From: DATJPD01 sp036394195
Lineage (GTDB): Bacteria > Pseudomonadota > Alphaproteobacteria > CACIAM-22H2
Length of the DNA stretch: 32,193 bases
Direction: 5' to 3'
Assembly (NCBI GenBank): GCA_036394195.1
Contig: DASWFO010000306.1
Location: forward strand, 1 to 32,193
Numbering within the stretch: the first letter of the stretch is position 1; every line of letters begins with the position of its first letter. This document shows, in pieces, positions 16,570 to 24,306 of this stretch. The notes under the pieces are model-generated. The model worked only from the letters and a program-made list of their open reading frames with translations, was not told the DNA's origin and ran no database searches. The position numbers and the translations under genes were made by a program.

Positions 16570-17162
16570 CTGGGCAAGACGTGAGCGGGACCGGCGACAG
16601 CGGCCGCGCCGGCCGCTCGGTCGGCCTCTTCTGCTCCGCCGCCGCCAAGCTGCCGGAGTTCATGATCCAGGCGGCGCGCGAGTTCGGTGCGGAATGCGCG
16701 CGGCGGCGGTGGCGGCTGGTCTATGGCGGCAGCCGCAACGGGCTGATGGGCGAGGCGGCGACCGCGGCCCTCGCCGCGGGCGGCGACGTGGTCGGGGTCA
16801 TGCCGCATTTCCTGGTCGCCCGCGAAGCGGCGAAACGCGACATCACGGAGCTGCATCTCGTCGACACGCTGGCTGAGCGCAAGGAAATGATGATCGAGCT
16901 CGCGGACATTTTCGTCTGCCTGCCCGGCGGCATCGGCACCTTGGACGAGCTGCTCGAGGTGCTCACCACCAACGACCTCGGTCGTCACGAGAAGCCGATC
17001 TATCTCTGCAACATCGACGGGTTCTGGACGCCGTTCGACGCCATGATCGCAGCACTCGCCGCGCGCGGGGTGATGCGGCCGCGCGGCCGGGACGGCTATC
17101 GGCTGTTTGCCGACGTGCCGTCGCTCATGGAGGGGGTGGCCGCGCATTTCGCCCGGCGCTGA
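16566..17162 (+). CDS. LOG family (TIGR00730) nucleoside monophosphate phosphoribohydrolase-like protein
   Basis: A 198-residue Rossmann-type protein. The signature PGGxGTxxE appears as LPGGIGTLDELLEV, and the N-terminal substrate block as VYGGSRNGLMGEAA; most LOG proteins have YGGG at that point, so YGGSRNG is a slight variant. Characterised relatives split nucleoside 5'-monophosphates into base and ribose 5-phosphate (cytokinin activation or nucleotide recycling). The start is the GTG at 16566 overlapping the nadC stop. Coupling to nadC raises the idea of a role around pyridine nucleotides, which is inference only. Confidence 0.9.
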   Translation: MTGQDVSGTGDSGRAGRSVGLFCSAAAKLPEFMIQAAREFGAECARRRWRLVYGGSRNGLMGEAATAALAAGGDVVGVMPHFLVAREAAKRDITELHLVDTLAERKEMMIELADIFVCLPGGIGTLDELLEVLTTNDLGRHEKPIYLCNIDGFWTPFDAMIAALAARGVMRPRGRDGYRLFADVPSLMEGVAAHFARR

Positions 17163-17245
17163 GCCGCGGCCCAGCCGAGGCATCGCCGGTCGACAGCTTT
17201 CCTGCTAAGCTTCACCCCATACGAGAGACCTTCCGGAGACACGTC

Positions 17246-18415
17246 ATGACGGCCTGCATCGTCGGCTGGGCGCACGGACAATTCGGCAAGCGCCAGGGCG
17301 AGGACATCGAGAAAATGCTGGTCGAGGTGTGCACCCGCGCCATCGCCGACGCCGGCGTGGCTCCGGCCGACATCGACGAGATCTATGTCGGCCATTTCGG
17401 CGGCGGTTTTGCCAAGCAGGACTTCCCGGCCTCGCTGGTGCTGCAGGCGTCGGATGCGCTGCGCTTTAAGCCGGCGACGCGCGTGGAGAACGCCTGTGCC
17501 ACTGGCTCGGCGGCGATCCATCAAGGCGTCAACTCGATCGCAGCCAAGAAATCTCGCGTGGTGCTGGTCGCCGGGGTCGAGAAGATGACCGAGACGCCCG
17601 GCGATCAGGTCGGCGGGATCCTGATGAAGTGCTCGTACGTGAAGGAGGAGGACCGGCCGGACATGAGCTTCGCCGGGATCTTCGGCCAGATCGCGCAGCT
17701 CTATTTCCAGCGCTACGGCGACCAGTCGGATGCTATGGCGCGCATCGCCGCGAAGAATCATAAGAATGGCGTCGCCAATCCGTATGCGCAGCTGCGCAAG
17801 GACCTCGGCTACGAGTTCTGCCGCACGGTGTCGGACAAGAACCCGCTGGTTGCGGGACCCCTGCGGCGCACCGACTGCTCGCTGGTCTCAGATGGGGCCG
17901 CGGCATTGGTGCTCGCCGACATCGACACGGCGCTGGCACTGAAGAAGGCCGTGCTGTTCCGCGCGGCGACGCATGTGAACGATTATCTGCCGATGAGCCG
18001 GCGCGACATCATCCAGTTCGAAGGCTGTGAGCATGCCTGGAAGCAGGCCTTCGCTCAGGCGCGCGTGACCCTTAACGACCTCAGCCTCGTCGAGACGCAT
18101 GATTGCTTCACCATCGCCGAGCTGCTGCAATACGAGGCGATGGGCCTCACGCCCAAGGGACAGGGGGCGCGGGCGGCGCATGAAGGCTGGACCGAGAAGA
18201 CCGGCAAGCTGCCGGTGAACGCCTCGGGCGGCCTCAAGTCGAAGGGCCATCCCATCGGCGCCACTGGGGTGTCGATGCACATCATGGCGGCGATGCAGGT
18301 CACCGGCACGGCGGGCGACATGCAGGTCGACCGCGCTGGGCTCGCCGGCGTGTTCAACATGGGCGGTGCCGCCGTCGCCAATTACGCCAGCATCCTCGAG
18401 CCGCTGCGCAGCTAG
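17246..18415 (+). CDS. Thiolase family protein (SCP2-thiolase-like acetyl-CoA acetyltransferase)
   Basis: A 389-residue thiolase-fold enzyme. The acyl-binding cysteine is C84 in RVENACATGSAA. The His blocks are VETHDCFTIAE and SKGHPIGATG. The C-terminal Cys-x-Gly of classical biosynthetic thiolases is absent (the region reads GVFNMGGAAVANY), which places it in the SCP2/lipid-transfer thiolase branch. It may cleave or form beta-ketoacyl-CoA, or act on an unusual acyl-CoA. CCGGAG precedes the ATG. The acuI gene follows after two bases, so the pair is almost certainly one transcript concerned with acyl-CoA turnover. Confidence 0.9.
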   Translation: MTACIVGWAHGQFGKRQGEDIEKMLVEVCTRAIADAGVAPADIDEIYVGHFGGGFAKQDFPASLVLQASDALRFKPATRVENACATGSAAIHQGVNSIAAKKSRVVLVAGVEKMTETPGDQVGGILMKCSYVKEEDRPDMSFAGIFGQIAQLYFQRYGDQSDAMARIAAKNHKNGVANPYAQLRKDLGYEFCRTVSDKNPLVAGPLRRTDCSLVSDGAAALVLADIDTALALKKAVLFRAATHVNDYLPMSRRDIIQFEGCEHAWKQAFAQARVTLNDLSLVETHDCFTIAELLQYEAMGLTPKGQGARAAHEGWTEKTGKLPVNASGGLKSKGHPIGATGVSMHIMAAMQVTGTAGDMQVDRAGLAGVFNMGGAAVANYASILEPLRS

Positions 18416-18417
18416 CC

Positions 18418-19410
18418 ATGACCGAATTCCGCGCCCTGGTCCTGGACGAGAAGGACGGCAAGGTGGTGCCGTCGGTCAAACGCGTCTCCGACAGCGAGCT
18501 GCCGCAAGGCGACGTCACCGTGGCGATCACGCATTCCACGTTGAACTACAAGGACGGCATGATCCTGGCCGGTCTCGGGCGGATCGTGCGCAAATATCCG
18601 CACGTCCCGGGCGTCGATTTCGCGGGCGTCGTCGAAAGCTCCGCCTCGCCCGCGTTCAAGCCCGGCGACAAGGTCGTGCTCACCGGCTGGCGCGTCGGCG
18701 AATGGCAGTGGGGCGGCTACGCGGAGAAGGCGCGGGTCAAAGCCGAGTGGCTGGTGCCGCTGCCGTCCGGCATGAGCCTGCAGCACGCGATGGCGATCGG
18801 CACCGCCGGCTTCACGGCGATGCTGGCGGTCATCGCCTTGAAACGCCACGGCCTGAAACCGGGTGCTGGCGAAGTCCTGGTGACCGGCGCCGGCGGCGGC
18901 CTCGGCAGCGTGGCGGTGGCGATTCTCGCAAAGCTCGGCCACGACGTCACGGCGTCGACCGGGCGGACCGACACTCACGCGCACCTGAAAGGCCTCGGCG
19001 CCAAGACGATCATCGGCCGCGCCGAGACCGTGGCGCCGCCCGGCAAGCCGCTGGTCGCCGAGCGCTGGGCCGGCTGCATCGATACGGTGGGCGGAACGGT
19101 GCTGGCGGGCGTGCTGCCGGCGATGAAATACGGCGCCTCGGTCGCGGCTTGCGGCAACGCCGGTGGCAACGACGTGCCGGCGAACATCATCCCGTTCCTG
19201 CTGCGCGGCGTGAACCTGCTCGGCATCGATTCCGCGGTCAAGCCGATGCCCGAGCGGCGGGAAGCCTGGGCGCGGCTGGTCCGCGAGCTGCCGCTCGACA
19301 AGCTGGATGCGATGACCACCGTCATTCGCCTGGACGACCTGCCGGACTGGGGCGGCAAAATCCTCAAAGGTCAGGTGCGCGGCCGCGTCGTCGTCGACCT
19401 TGCTCGCTGA
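18418..19410 (+). CDS. acuI: Acryloyl-CoA reductase (AcuI/YhdH-type MDR oxidoreductase)
   Basis: A 330-residue zinc-free medium-chain reductase. LNYKDGMILAGLGRIVRKYPHVPGVDFAG, GDKVVLTGWRVGEWQWGGYAEKARV, GTAGFTAMLAV, the NADPH loop TGAGGGLGS and FLLRGVNLLGIDS follow AcuI closely along the whole length. AcuI reduces acryloyl-CoA to propionyl-CoA with NADPH, detoxifying acrylate from DMSP or 3-hydroxypropionate metabolism. No other acu, dmd or ddd genes are visible, so it may serve general electrophile defence. Two bases separate it from the thiolase stop and nine from the following small gene. Confidence 0.9.
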   Translation: MTEFRALVLDEKDGKVVPSVKRVSDSELPQGDVTVAITHSTLNYKDGMILAGLGRIVRKYPHVPGVDFAGVVESSASPAFKPGDKVVLTGWRVGEWQWGGYAEKARVKAEWLVPLPSGMSLQHAMAIGTAGFTAMLAVIALKRHGLKPGAGEVLVTGAGGGLGSVAVAILAKLGHDVTASTGRTDTHAHLKGLGAKTIIGRAETVAPPGKPLVAERWAGCIDTVGGTVLAGVLPAMKYGASVAACGNAGGNDVPANIIPFLLRGVNLLGIDSAVKPMPERREAWARLVRELPLDKLDAMTTVIRLDDLPDWGGKILKGQVRGRVVVDLAR

Positions 19411-19419
19411 GGGGGCCGC

Positions 19420-19608
19420 ATGCGGAAGGACAAAGTCTCTGAGCCGTTCGACATCGAGACCGACCAGCTCGCCTGGCTGAAGGAGATGGCCGAAGCGCAC
19501 GGGCTCCCGGACGCCTCCAAGGCGCTCCGCGTGGTACTCGATCACGCCATGATGGACGGCGACGAAGATCAGATCTTCATGTCCATCCGCTGCCGGCGCT
19601 GCGGGTAG
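19420..19608 (+). CDS. Small conserved protein, ribbon-helix-helix-like with CxxC tail
   Basis: A 62-residue protein with a good ribosome binding site (GAGGGGG, four bases before ATG), starting nine bases after acuI. The pattern FDIETDQLAWLKEMAEAHGLPDASKALRVVLDHA, a short strand followed by two helices, looks like a ribbon-helix-helix (CopG-like) fold. It ends in RCRRCG, a possible half zinc site. It may be a DNA-binding regulator of the thiolase-acuI unit, but no partner toxin or target is visible. Function unassigned. Confidence 0.7.
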   Translation: MRKDKVSEPFDIETDQLAWLKEMAEAHGLPDASKALRVVLDHAMMDGDEDQIFMSIRCRRCG

Positions 19609-19627
19609 TGACGGGGTCTCCCCTTTT

Positions 19628-19670
19628 TCGTCATTGCCGGGCCCGACCAGGTCAAGCCCGAGGGTGACGA
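19628..19670. repeat. 43-bp REP-like intergenic palindrome
   Basis: An imperfect palindrome centred on A19649. Working outward, the two halves share GACC/GGTC, GGGC/GCCC with an adjacent C/G, and TCGTCA/TGACGA, interrupted by short mismatched tracts. GTCA...GGC...GACC.GGTC...TGAC is the layout of short dispersed palindromes abundant between genes in alphaproteobacteria. It lies after a tail of T residues (19624-19628) just past the small gene's stop. It may also act as a terminator-like hairpin for the thiolase operon and for the convergent membrane-protein gene. Confidence 0.7.
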
Positions 19671-19740
19671 AGAAGGAATGAGCGCCTGCGCTACGCGCCG
19701 GCTTGCGCGGCCATGACGGAGAAGAGCGCGCCCTTCGGGC

Positions 19741-19959
19741 TCACCGTATTGAAAGCCTGCGCCAGCGGTGAAGTGCAACCAACGTCCAAACGGCCTCGAC
19801 CAACCCGAACGGCCACGCACCCTGAAGAAACCCATAGGCTGACCCGAGGGCGCAGGCAGCGGCGAAACCCAGAACGTACCAGGGGCTTCGATCTTCGAGC
19901 GCGTAGCACACCAGCATGGCGGTGACGGCGAAAAGGCCAAACGCGGTCAAAGAATCCAA
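19741..19959 (-). CDS. Small membrane protein of unknown function
   Basis: A 72-residue protein with two or three hydrophobic segments: LTAFGLFAVTAMLVCYAL (about 3-20), WYVLGFAAACALGSAYGFL (about 27-45) and GLVEAVWTLVALHRW (about 52-66). It ends in a basic RWRRLSIR tail. The hydrophobic pattern with a short charged turn (EDRSP) supports a real inner-membrane protein. No function is known. It is convergent with the small gene ending at 19608, across the palindrome, and starts 24 nt after the HxlR stop, so it may be cotranscribed with HxlR. Confidence 0.7.
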   Translation of the reverse strand: MDSLTAFGLFAVTAMLVCYALEDRSPWYVLGFAAACALGSAYGFLQGAWPFGLVEAVWTLVALHRWRRLSIR

Positions 19960-19983
19960 GGTCAGGGGCGCCCTATTCGCGCT

Positions 19984-20358
19984 TTATCGCGCGTTCTTCT
20001 GGTCGAACCGTTTTCGCGATCTGAGGATCTCGCCGACGTGAGCGCGCGCCCACGAGCCGAGCGGTTCCACGGCCTTCCACAAGGTGCTGCCGAGCTGGGT
20101 CAACTCGTAATCCACACGCTGCGGCGTGGTGGGGTAGACCGTCCGCGTCACCAGGCCGTCGCGCTCCAGTCCACGCAGCGTGAACGTCAGCATCCTCTGT
20201 GAAATACCGCCGACCATCCGCTTGATCTCATTGAAGCGCTTGGGGCCATCGCCGAGCAGGACGACGATGAGCACGGTCCACTTGTCGCCGACGCGCGCCA
20301 GGATGGAGCTGACGGCGCGACAATCTTCGGTCGCGAGATCGGGAATCTGGACGGTCAC
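19984..20358 (-). CDS. HxlR family winged-helix transcriptional regulator
   Basis: A 124-residue regulator. CRAVSSILARVGDKWTVLIVVLL is the HxlR opening block with its family Cys and WT, followed by KRFNEIKRMVGGISQRMLTFTLRGLERDGLVTR (helix-turn-helix and wing) and VDYELTQLGSTL. Several relatives (YodB, HypR, QorR) sense quinones, aldehydes or oxidants through this cysteine and control adjacent oxidoreductase genes. GTG 20358 has GGAG upstream. It is divergent from the FMN reductase-pirin unit, the usual arrangement for a regulator and its target. Confidence 0.9.
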   Translation of the reverse strand: MTVQIPDLATEDCRAVSSILARVGDKWTVLIVVLLGDGPKRFNEIKRMVGGISQRMLTFTLRGLERDGLVTRTVYPTTPQRVDYELTQLGSTLWKAVEPLGSWARAHVGEILRSRKRFDQKNAR

Positions 20359-20371
20359 GTCGCTGTGCTCC

Positions 20372-20443
20372 GGTATCAGGTCTGTGCCTTCTTGCGGACC
20401 TTACCACCGGTATCTAGATTAGGCCAAGTCACAGTTTGATACC
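20372..20443. promoter_or_regulatory. Divergent promoter/operator between HxlR and FMN reductase genes
   Basis: Three copies of one 6-mer half-site lie in the 122-base divergent gap: GGTATC at 20372-20377, GGTATC at 20409-20414 and its complement GATACC at 20438-20443. A rightward promoter candidate overlaps them: TTGCGG (20392-20397), 17 bases, TAGATT (20415-20420). The last two half-sites bracket this -10 and the probable start point, a layout suited to repression by the dimeric HxlR protein. Confidence 0.5.
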
Positions 20444-20480
20444 AGATTGGCGCCCTCGGCGTCCATAAAGGAGTAAAGGC

Positions 20481-21065
20481 ATGACCGTCATTTCCGTCAT
20501 CGTCGGGAGCACGCGCGAAGGGCGGTTCTCGGAAAAGCCCGCGACGTGGATATTGCGACACCTGAAGAAGCGCCCGGGTGTCGAGGCGCGGCTGCTCGAT
20601 CTTCGCGACTTTCCGATGCCGTTCTTCGATCAGCCGGTGCCGCCGGCCATGCCGGGTCGGGCGCCCTACAAGAACGAGGCCGTGCAGAGATGGACGGCCG
20701 CGATCGCGCAGTCCGACGGCTTCGTCGTCGTGACGCCCGAGTACAACTACGGCCCCTCGGCGGTGCTGAAGAACGCGATCGACTGGGTCTATCCCGAGTG
20801 GAGACGCAAGGCGGTCGGCTTCGTGAGCTACGGCGGCGCCATGGGCGCCCGCAGCGTCCAGCAGCTCCGCGAAACCGCGATCGAGCTTCAGCTCGCCCCG
20901 GTTCGCTCGTCGGTCCATATCCCGGTCGCCACCCTGTGGGCCCACTTCCAAGGCGGCGACGTCGACGCTGGGCTGGCCCAGCTGGACGCGCCGGCCGAGG
21001 CGCTGATCGACGATCTGCTGTGGTGGACTGAGGCCTTGAAGACGGCGCGCGCCCGCGCGGCATGA
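20481..21065 (+). CDS. NADPH-dependent FMN reductase/quinone reductase
   Basis: A 194-residue flavodoxin-fold flavoprotein. GSTREGRFSEKPATWI (residues 8-23) forms the FMN phosphate loop, and TPEYNYGPSAVLKNAIDW (about 84-101) is the family signature binding the isoalloxazine ring. Members reduce quinones, azo dyes or chromate with NAD(P)H in the cytosol. AAGGAG lies seven bases before the ATG. It is the first gene of a two-gene unit with a pirin (55-base gap) and is divergent from the HxlR regulator, which suggests an electrophile or quinone stress response. Confidence 0.92.
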   Translation: MTVISVIVGSTREGRFSEKPATWILRHLKKRPGVEARLLDLRDFPMPFFDQPVPPAMPGRAPYKNEAVQRWTAAIAQSDGFVVVTPEYNYGPSAVLKNAIDWVYPEWRRKAVGFVSYGGAMGARSVQQLRETAIELQLAPVRSSVHIPVATLWAHFQGGDVDAGLAQLDAPAEALIDDLLWWTEALKTARARAA

Positions 21066-21120
21066 CCGCCCACGGCAGGGCGACGCCTTTCATCTCCACG
21101 CTTTGTTCGGAGGAAGCCCA

Positions 21121-21966
21121 ATGGCCCTTGCACGACTTAAATCACCGCCGGCGCGCTCGGTGCGGGCGATCGCGCAGCGCACCCATGGCCGGACGCACGG
21201 CCCCGTCACCCGGTTGATGAGCCCATCCGACCTGGGCGAGATCCTGAAGCCATTCGTGTTTCTCGATCTGTTCGACCATGCGGGCATGCCCTTCAACGGG
21301 CCCCTCCACCCGCACTCGGGTATCGCCACCCTGACCTATGTCGCCGAAGGGGCGGTCAGCTATATCGACCCGGACAGCGTCCGGGGCACATTGCCGGCCG
21401 GCGGCGTCGAATGGATGCAGGCTGGACGCGGCATGTGGCACGGCGGTGGACTGGATGGAGCAGACCGGACGCGCGGCTTCCAGCTCTGGATCGCGTTGCC
21501 GCCGGAGCTCGAATTGGGTCCGACGGTCAGCCTTTTCCAATCGCCTGGCGACGTGCCGGAAGACGGACCGGCGCGCGTCCTTCTGGGCCGCACCGGGTCC
21601 GCCGCGAGCGCCATCGCGTCTCCCTCGCCGATTAACTATCTGGCGGTGCGCTTGAAGGCCGGTGAGCGGTGGCGCTACGAGCCCCCGGCGGGCCACACCG
21701 TCCTCTGGGTCGCCGTCGGATCGGGCGTCGTGTCGACGCCCGAAGAACTGCGGCAGGGGGAGTTCGCGGCCTTCGAGCCATCGACCGAAGCGGTCGAATT
21801 CGCCGCCGTCACCGATAGCGAGTTCGTACTCGGCTCGGCGGTTCCGCACCCGCACGATCTGGTCCTGGGGTACTACTCCGTGCACACGTCGGCGGCGGCG
21901 CTGCGCGACGGCGAGGCGAATATTTTGGCGATCCGGCGGCGCCTCGTTCAGGAAGGCCGTCTGTAA
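21121..21966 (+). CDS. Pirin family bicupin protein
   Basis: 281 residues from ATG 21121, which follows a GGAGGAAG ribosome binding site; the frame is open 18 bases further upstream. The N-terminal cupin has PLH63-P-H65-SGIATLTYVAEG and EWMQAGRGMWH107. In human pirin and quercetinase YhaK the fourth iron ligand is a Glu two residues after the last His (H-x-E). Here the sequence is WHGGG, so that Glu is absent. Pirins include quercetin 2,3-dioxygenases and regulators. Pairing with an FMN reductase under an HxlR regulator suits aromatic or quinone metabolism. Confidence 0.92.
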   Translation: MALARLKSPPARSVRAIAQRTHGRTHGPVTRLMSPSDLGEILKPFVFLDLFDHAGMPFNGPLHPHSGIATLTYVAEGAVSYIDPDSVRGTLPAGGVEWMQAGRGMWHGGGLDGADRTRGFQLWIALPPELELGPTVSLFQSPGDVPEDGPARVLLGRTGSAASAIASPSPINYLAVRLKAGERWRYEPPAGHTVLWVAVGSGVVSTPEELRQGEFAAFEPSTEAVEFAAVTDSEFVLGSAVPHPHDLVLGYYSVHTSAAALRDGEANILAIRRRLVQEGRL

Positions 21967-21987
21967 ACACGGGCTCCGCGCGCGCCG

Positions 21988-22015
21988 GGCGCTCCAATCG
22001 CTTTGGTTGAGCGCC
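21988..22015 (+). terminator. Candidate hairpin after the pirin gene
   Basis: GGCGCTC (21988-21994) pairs with GAGCGCC (22009-22015). The stem extends by two A-T pairs if one bulged C is allowed, and the hairpin starts 22 bases after the pirin stop. No U-tract follows, so if it stops transcription it is not a classical Rho-independent terminator. Confidence 0.35.
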
Positions 22016-22174
22016 GGTCGCGCTGGTCCGAGTAGTCATACAAATAAAAAACAAGTCTTCGCAAATTGCCTACAGACATGGCGGGTTTTGCCCACAAGGG
22101 CATCACAGTGGCCATTAAGTCTTCCTTCAACTCTGACGGGTAGATCATCACGGCCAAACAATAAGGGGGCAGCC

Positions 22175-23848
22175 GTGCTTGCAAATCTGAAAATCGCATC
22201 TCGTCTCATGATCGGCTTCGGCCTTTTAGTGATCATCATCGCCGGCCTTAGCGGTTACTCGGTCTATTCGGCTCACGACACGCGCGGCGTGATCGAGAAC
22301 GTGATCCGGCTCAAGGGCAACGAAACGCTGAGCCAGCGCGTGCTCCGGCGCATGCAAGAGGGCCGGTCGGCCGTCTGGACGGCTTTGGCCACCGACGATC
22401 AGTCCAAGTGGCAGAAGGCAGAGGAGTCCTTCAAGGTCGCGTCGCAGCGGGCCAATGAGCTCCAGGCCACAACCTTCGACCCCCATCGGCTGGCGGCGGT
22501 CAAGGAATTGCGCGCGCAGATCGAGGACTATCAAACGAAGGTCGCTAAGCTCAAGGAGTTCAGGGGTAAAAACAGTTCCCTGGATACGCCGGAGGGGAAG
22601 GCCGTTGCTGCCGAGGCAATAGCCGCGGCCGGCAAAGTGGACGCCATCGCCGATCCGCTGGCGGAGGCCTATCGAGGGAACGCCACCAATGCCGCTGCCG
22701 CGGCGGACGACGCCCTTGGCCTCGGTATCAAGATCGCCCTGATCGCGGGGATCGTCAGCGTTCTCTTGGGCATCGGCTTGGCGGTCGTCGTGGCGCGCAG
22801 CATCAGCACTCCGATCAAGGCCATGACCGGCGCGATGGGGTCGCTCGCCAAGGGCGAGTTGTCCACCGAGATCCCGGCGACCGGAAACAAGGACGAGATC
22901 GGCGACATGGCGAAGGCCGTGCAGGTGTTCAAGGACAACATGATCAAGGCCGACCGGCTCGCGGCGGACCAAAAGGTCGAGCAGGCGAAGAAGGAGGCGC
23001 GCACCAACGCCGTCGAGGGCTACATCCAGGAGTTCGACAAGTCGGTCGCCAGCGTCCTGCAGGTGGTGTCCTCGGCGTCGACCGAACTGCAGACCACGGC
23101 GCAGTCGATGTCGGCAACGGCGGAAGAGACCAGTCGGCAGTCCACGGCGGTGGCTGCGGCGTCCGAGCAGGCCTCGAGCAACGTCCAGACGGTCGCGACG
23201 GCCGCCGAGGAGCTGTCGTCGTCCATCGCCGAGATCGCACGTCAGGTCAGCGAGTCGACCCGTATCACAACCCAGGCGGTCCAGGAGACCGAGCGTACCA
23301 ACAGCCAGATCCAGAGCCTCGCTGCGGCGGCGCAAAAGATCGGCGACGTGGTGAAGCTGATCAACGACATCGCCGGACAGACGAACCTGCTGGCCCTGAA
23401 CGCCACCATCGAGGCGGCGCGGGCGGGCGAGGCCGGCAAGGGCTTTGCCGTCGTGGCGTCCGAGGTCAAGTCGCTCGCCAACCAGACGGCCAAGGCGACG
23501 GAAGAGATCAGCACCAAGGTCGCCGAGATGCAGACCGCCACGGTGCAGTCGGTCGAGGCGGTCAAGACCATCGGGCAGACCATCGGGCGGGTCAACGAGA
23601 TCGCCACCACCATCGCCTCGGCGGTGGAGGAGCAGGGGGCCGCGACCCAGGAGATCGCCCGCAACGTGCAGCAGGCCTCGGCCGGCACGACGGAGGTGTC
23701 GTCGAACATCTCCGGCGTCACCAAGGCCGCGGCTGACACGGGTGCCGCGTCGAGCCAAGTGCTCGGCGCGTCGGGCGAGCTCGCCAAGAACGCCGAGACG
23801 CTCCGCGGTCAGGTCGACGGCTTCCTGGCCAAGATCCGCGCGGCGTGA
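22175..23848 (+). CDS. Methyl-accepting chemotaxis protein
   Basis: 557 residues from GTG 22175, which has AAGGGGG five bases upstream; the frame runs further upstream without homology. Transmembrane helix 1 spans about 11-31. A roughly 150-residue periplasmic helical sensor follows, then transmembrane helix 2 at about 184-208, a HAMP domain at about 209-262, and the long signalling coiled coil. The hairpin tip that contacts CheA/CheW is recognisable at about 395-430 (INDIAGQTNLLALNATIEA, RAGEAGKGFAVVA). The C-terminus lacks a CheR-binding pentapeptide. The ligand is unknown. It stands alone, with no che genes nearby and a strong terminator just after it. Confidence 0.95.
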   Translation: MLANLKIASRLMIGFGLLVIIIAGLSGYSVYSAHDTRGVIENVIRLKGNETLSQRVLRRMQEGRSAVWTALATDDQSKWQKAEESFKVASQRANELQATTFDPHRLAAVKELRAQIEDYQTKVAKLKEFRGKNSSLDTPEGKAVAAEAIAAAGKVDAIADPLAEAYRGNATNAAAAADDALGLGIKIALIAGIVSVLLGIGLAVVVARSISTPIKAMTGAMGSLAKGELSTEIPATGNKDEIGDMAKAVQVFKDNMIKADRLAADQKVEQAKKEARTNAVEGYIQEFDKSVASVLQVVSSASTELQTTAQSMSATAEETSRQSTAVAAASEQASSNVQTVATAAEELSSSIAEIARQVSESTRITTQAVQETERTNSQIQSLAAAAQKIGDVVKLINDIAGQTNLLALNATIEAARAGEAGKGFAVVASEVKSLANQTAKATEEISTKVAEMQTATVQSVEAVKTIGQTIGRVNEIATTIASAVEEQGAATQEIARNVQQASAGTTEVSSNISGVTKAAADTGAASSQVLGASGELAKNAETLRGQVDGFLAKIRAA

Positions 23849-23858
23849 GCCGCATGGA

Positions 23859-23902
23859 CCCGGCGCCCGCTGATGGGTCCACAGCGGGCGCCGGGCCATT
23901 TT
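23859..23902 (+). terminator. Strong Rho-independent terminator after the chemoreceptor
   Basis: A perfect 14-bp stem (CCCGGCGCCCGCTG at 23859-23872 with its complement at 23882-23895), a nine-base loop, then CCATTTT. It begins 11 bases after the chemoreceptor stop. The T run is short (four), but the GC stem is very stable. Confidence 0.75.
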
Positions 23903-23922
23903 CCACCCGGTAACCAAGCGTC

Positions 23923-24231
23923 ATGCACAAACTTGAGTCCCAGGCCGGCGCCGAGACGCCATCGCCCTCCGGGTCCGATCCGCGGCGTGCCGCCGGCAAC
24001 TGGCGCGAGCACGATCTCCTGGTTCGCAGGTTTCACAACGGCAGCCTGGTTCCGACGGAGATCGCCGTGGTCCTCAACAACAAGGGCCTGCGGGTCAAGA
24101 CCTGGGCCGTCACGGAGGCGTTCGTGCGCATTCGTCTGAAAGCCCTGGGCTTGATGCCGAATATCAGCCGCGTGCTCTACTCGCGGGATGAGAACCTTTA
24201 TCTACCGCGCCCGCGATTCCACCAGGCCTAA
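23923..24231 (+). CDS. Hypothetical protein, possible helix-turn-helix
   Basis: A 102-residue protein with strongly GC-rich third codon positions, which supports real coding. The first 25 residues are polar and probably disordered. The rest (REHDLLVRRFHNGSLVPTEIAVVLNNKGLRVKTWAVTEAFVRIRLKALG, split by turns) reads like a compact helical domain of the kind found in small DNA-binding proteins, with a TEIAVVLNNKG helix-turn-helix-like segment. No family was recognised. It starts 21 bases beyond the chemoreceptor terminator; no clear ribosome binding site was seen. Confidence 0.6.
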   Translation: MHKLESQAGAETPSPSGSDPRRAAGNWREHDLLVRRFHNGSLVPTEIAVVLNNKGLRVKTWAVTEAFVRIRLKALGLMPNISRVLYSRDENLYLPRPRFHQA

Positions 24232-24306
24232 GCCCATCTTTGCGGGGAAAGCCGCTGCAATTCGGACGACCGCCTCAACATCTCACCGTTTCGTCACGGC
24301 CGCCGC

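Noticed and set aside
22226..23917. A 563-residue leftward frame under the chemoreceptor
   Set aside because: It is antisense to an intact chemoreceptor. The Leu/Arg/Asp-rich pattern comes from the complementary reading of its repetitive coiled coil.
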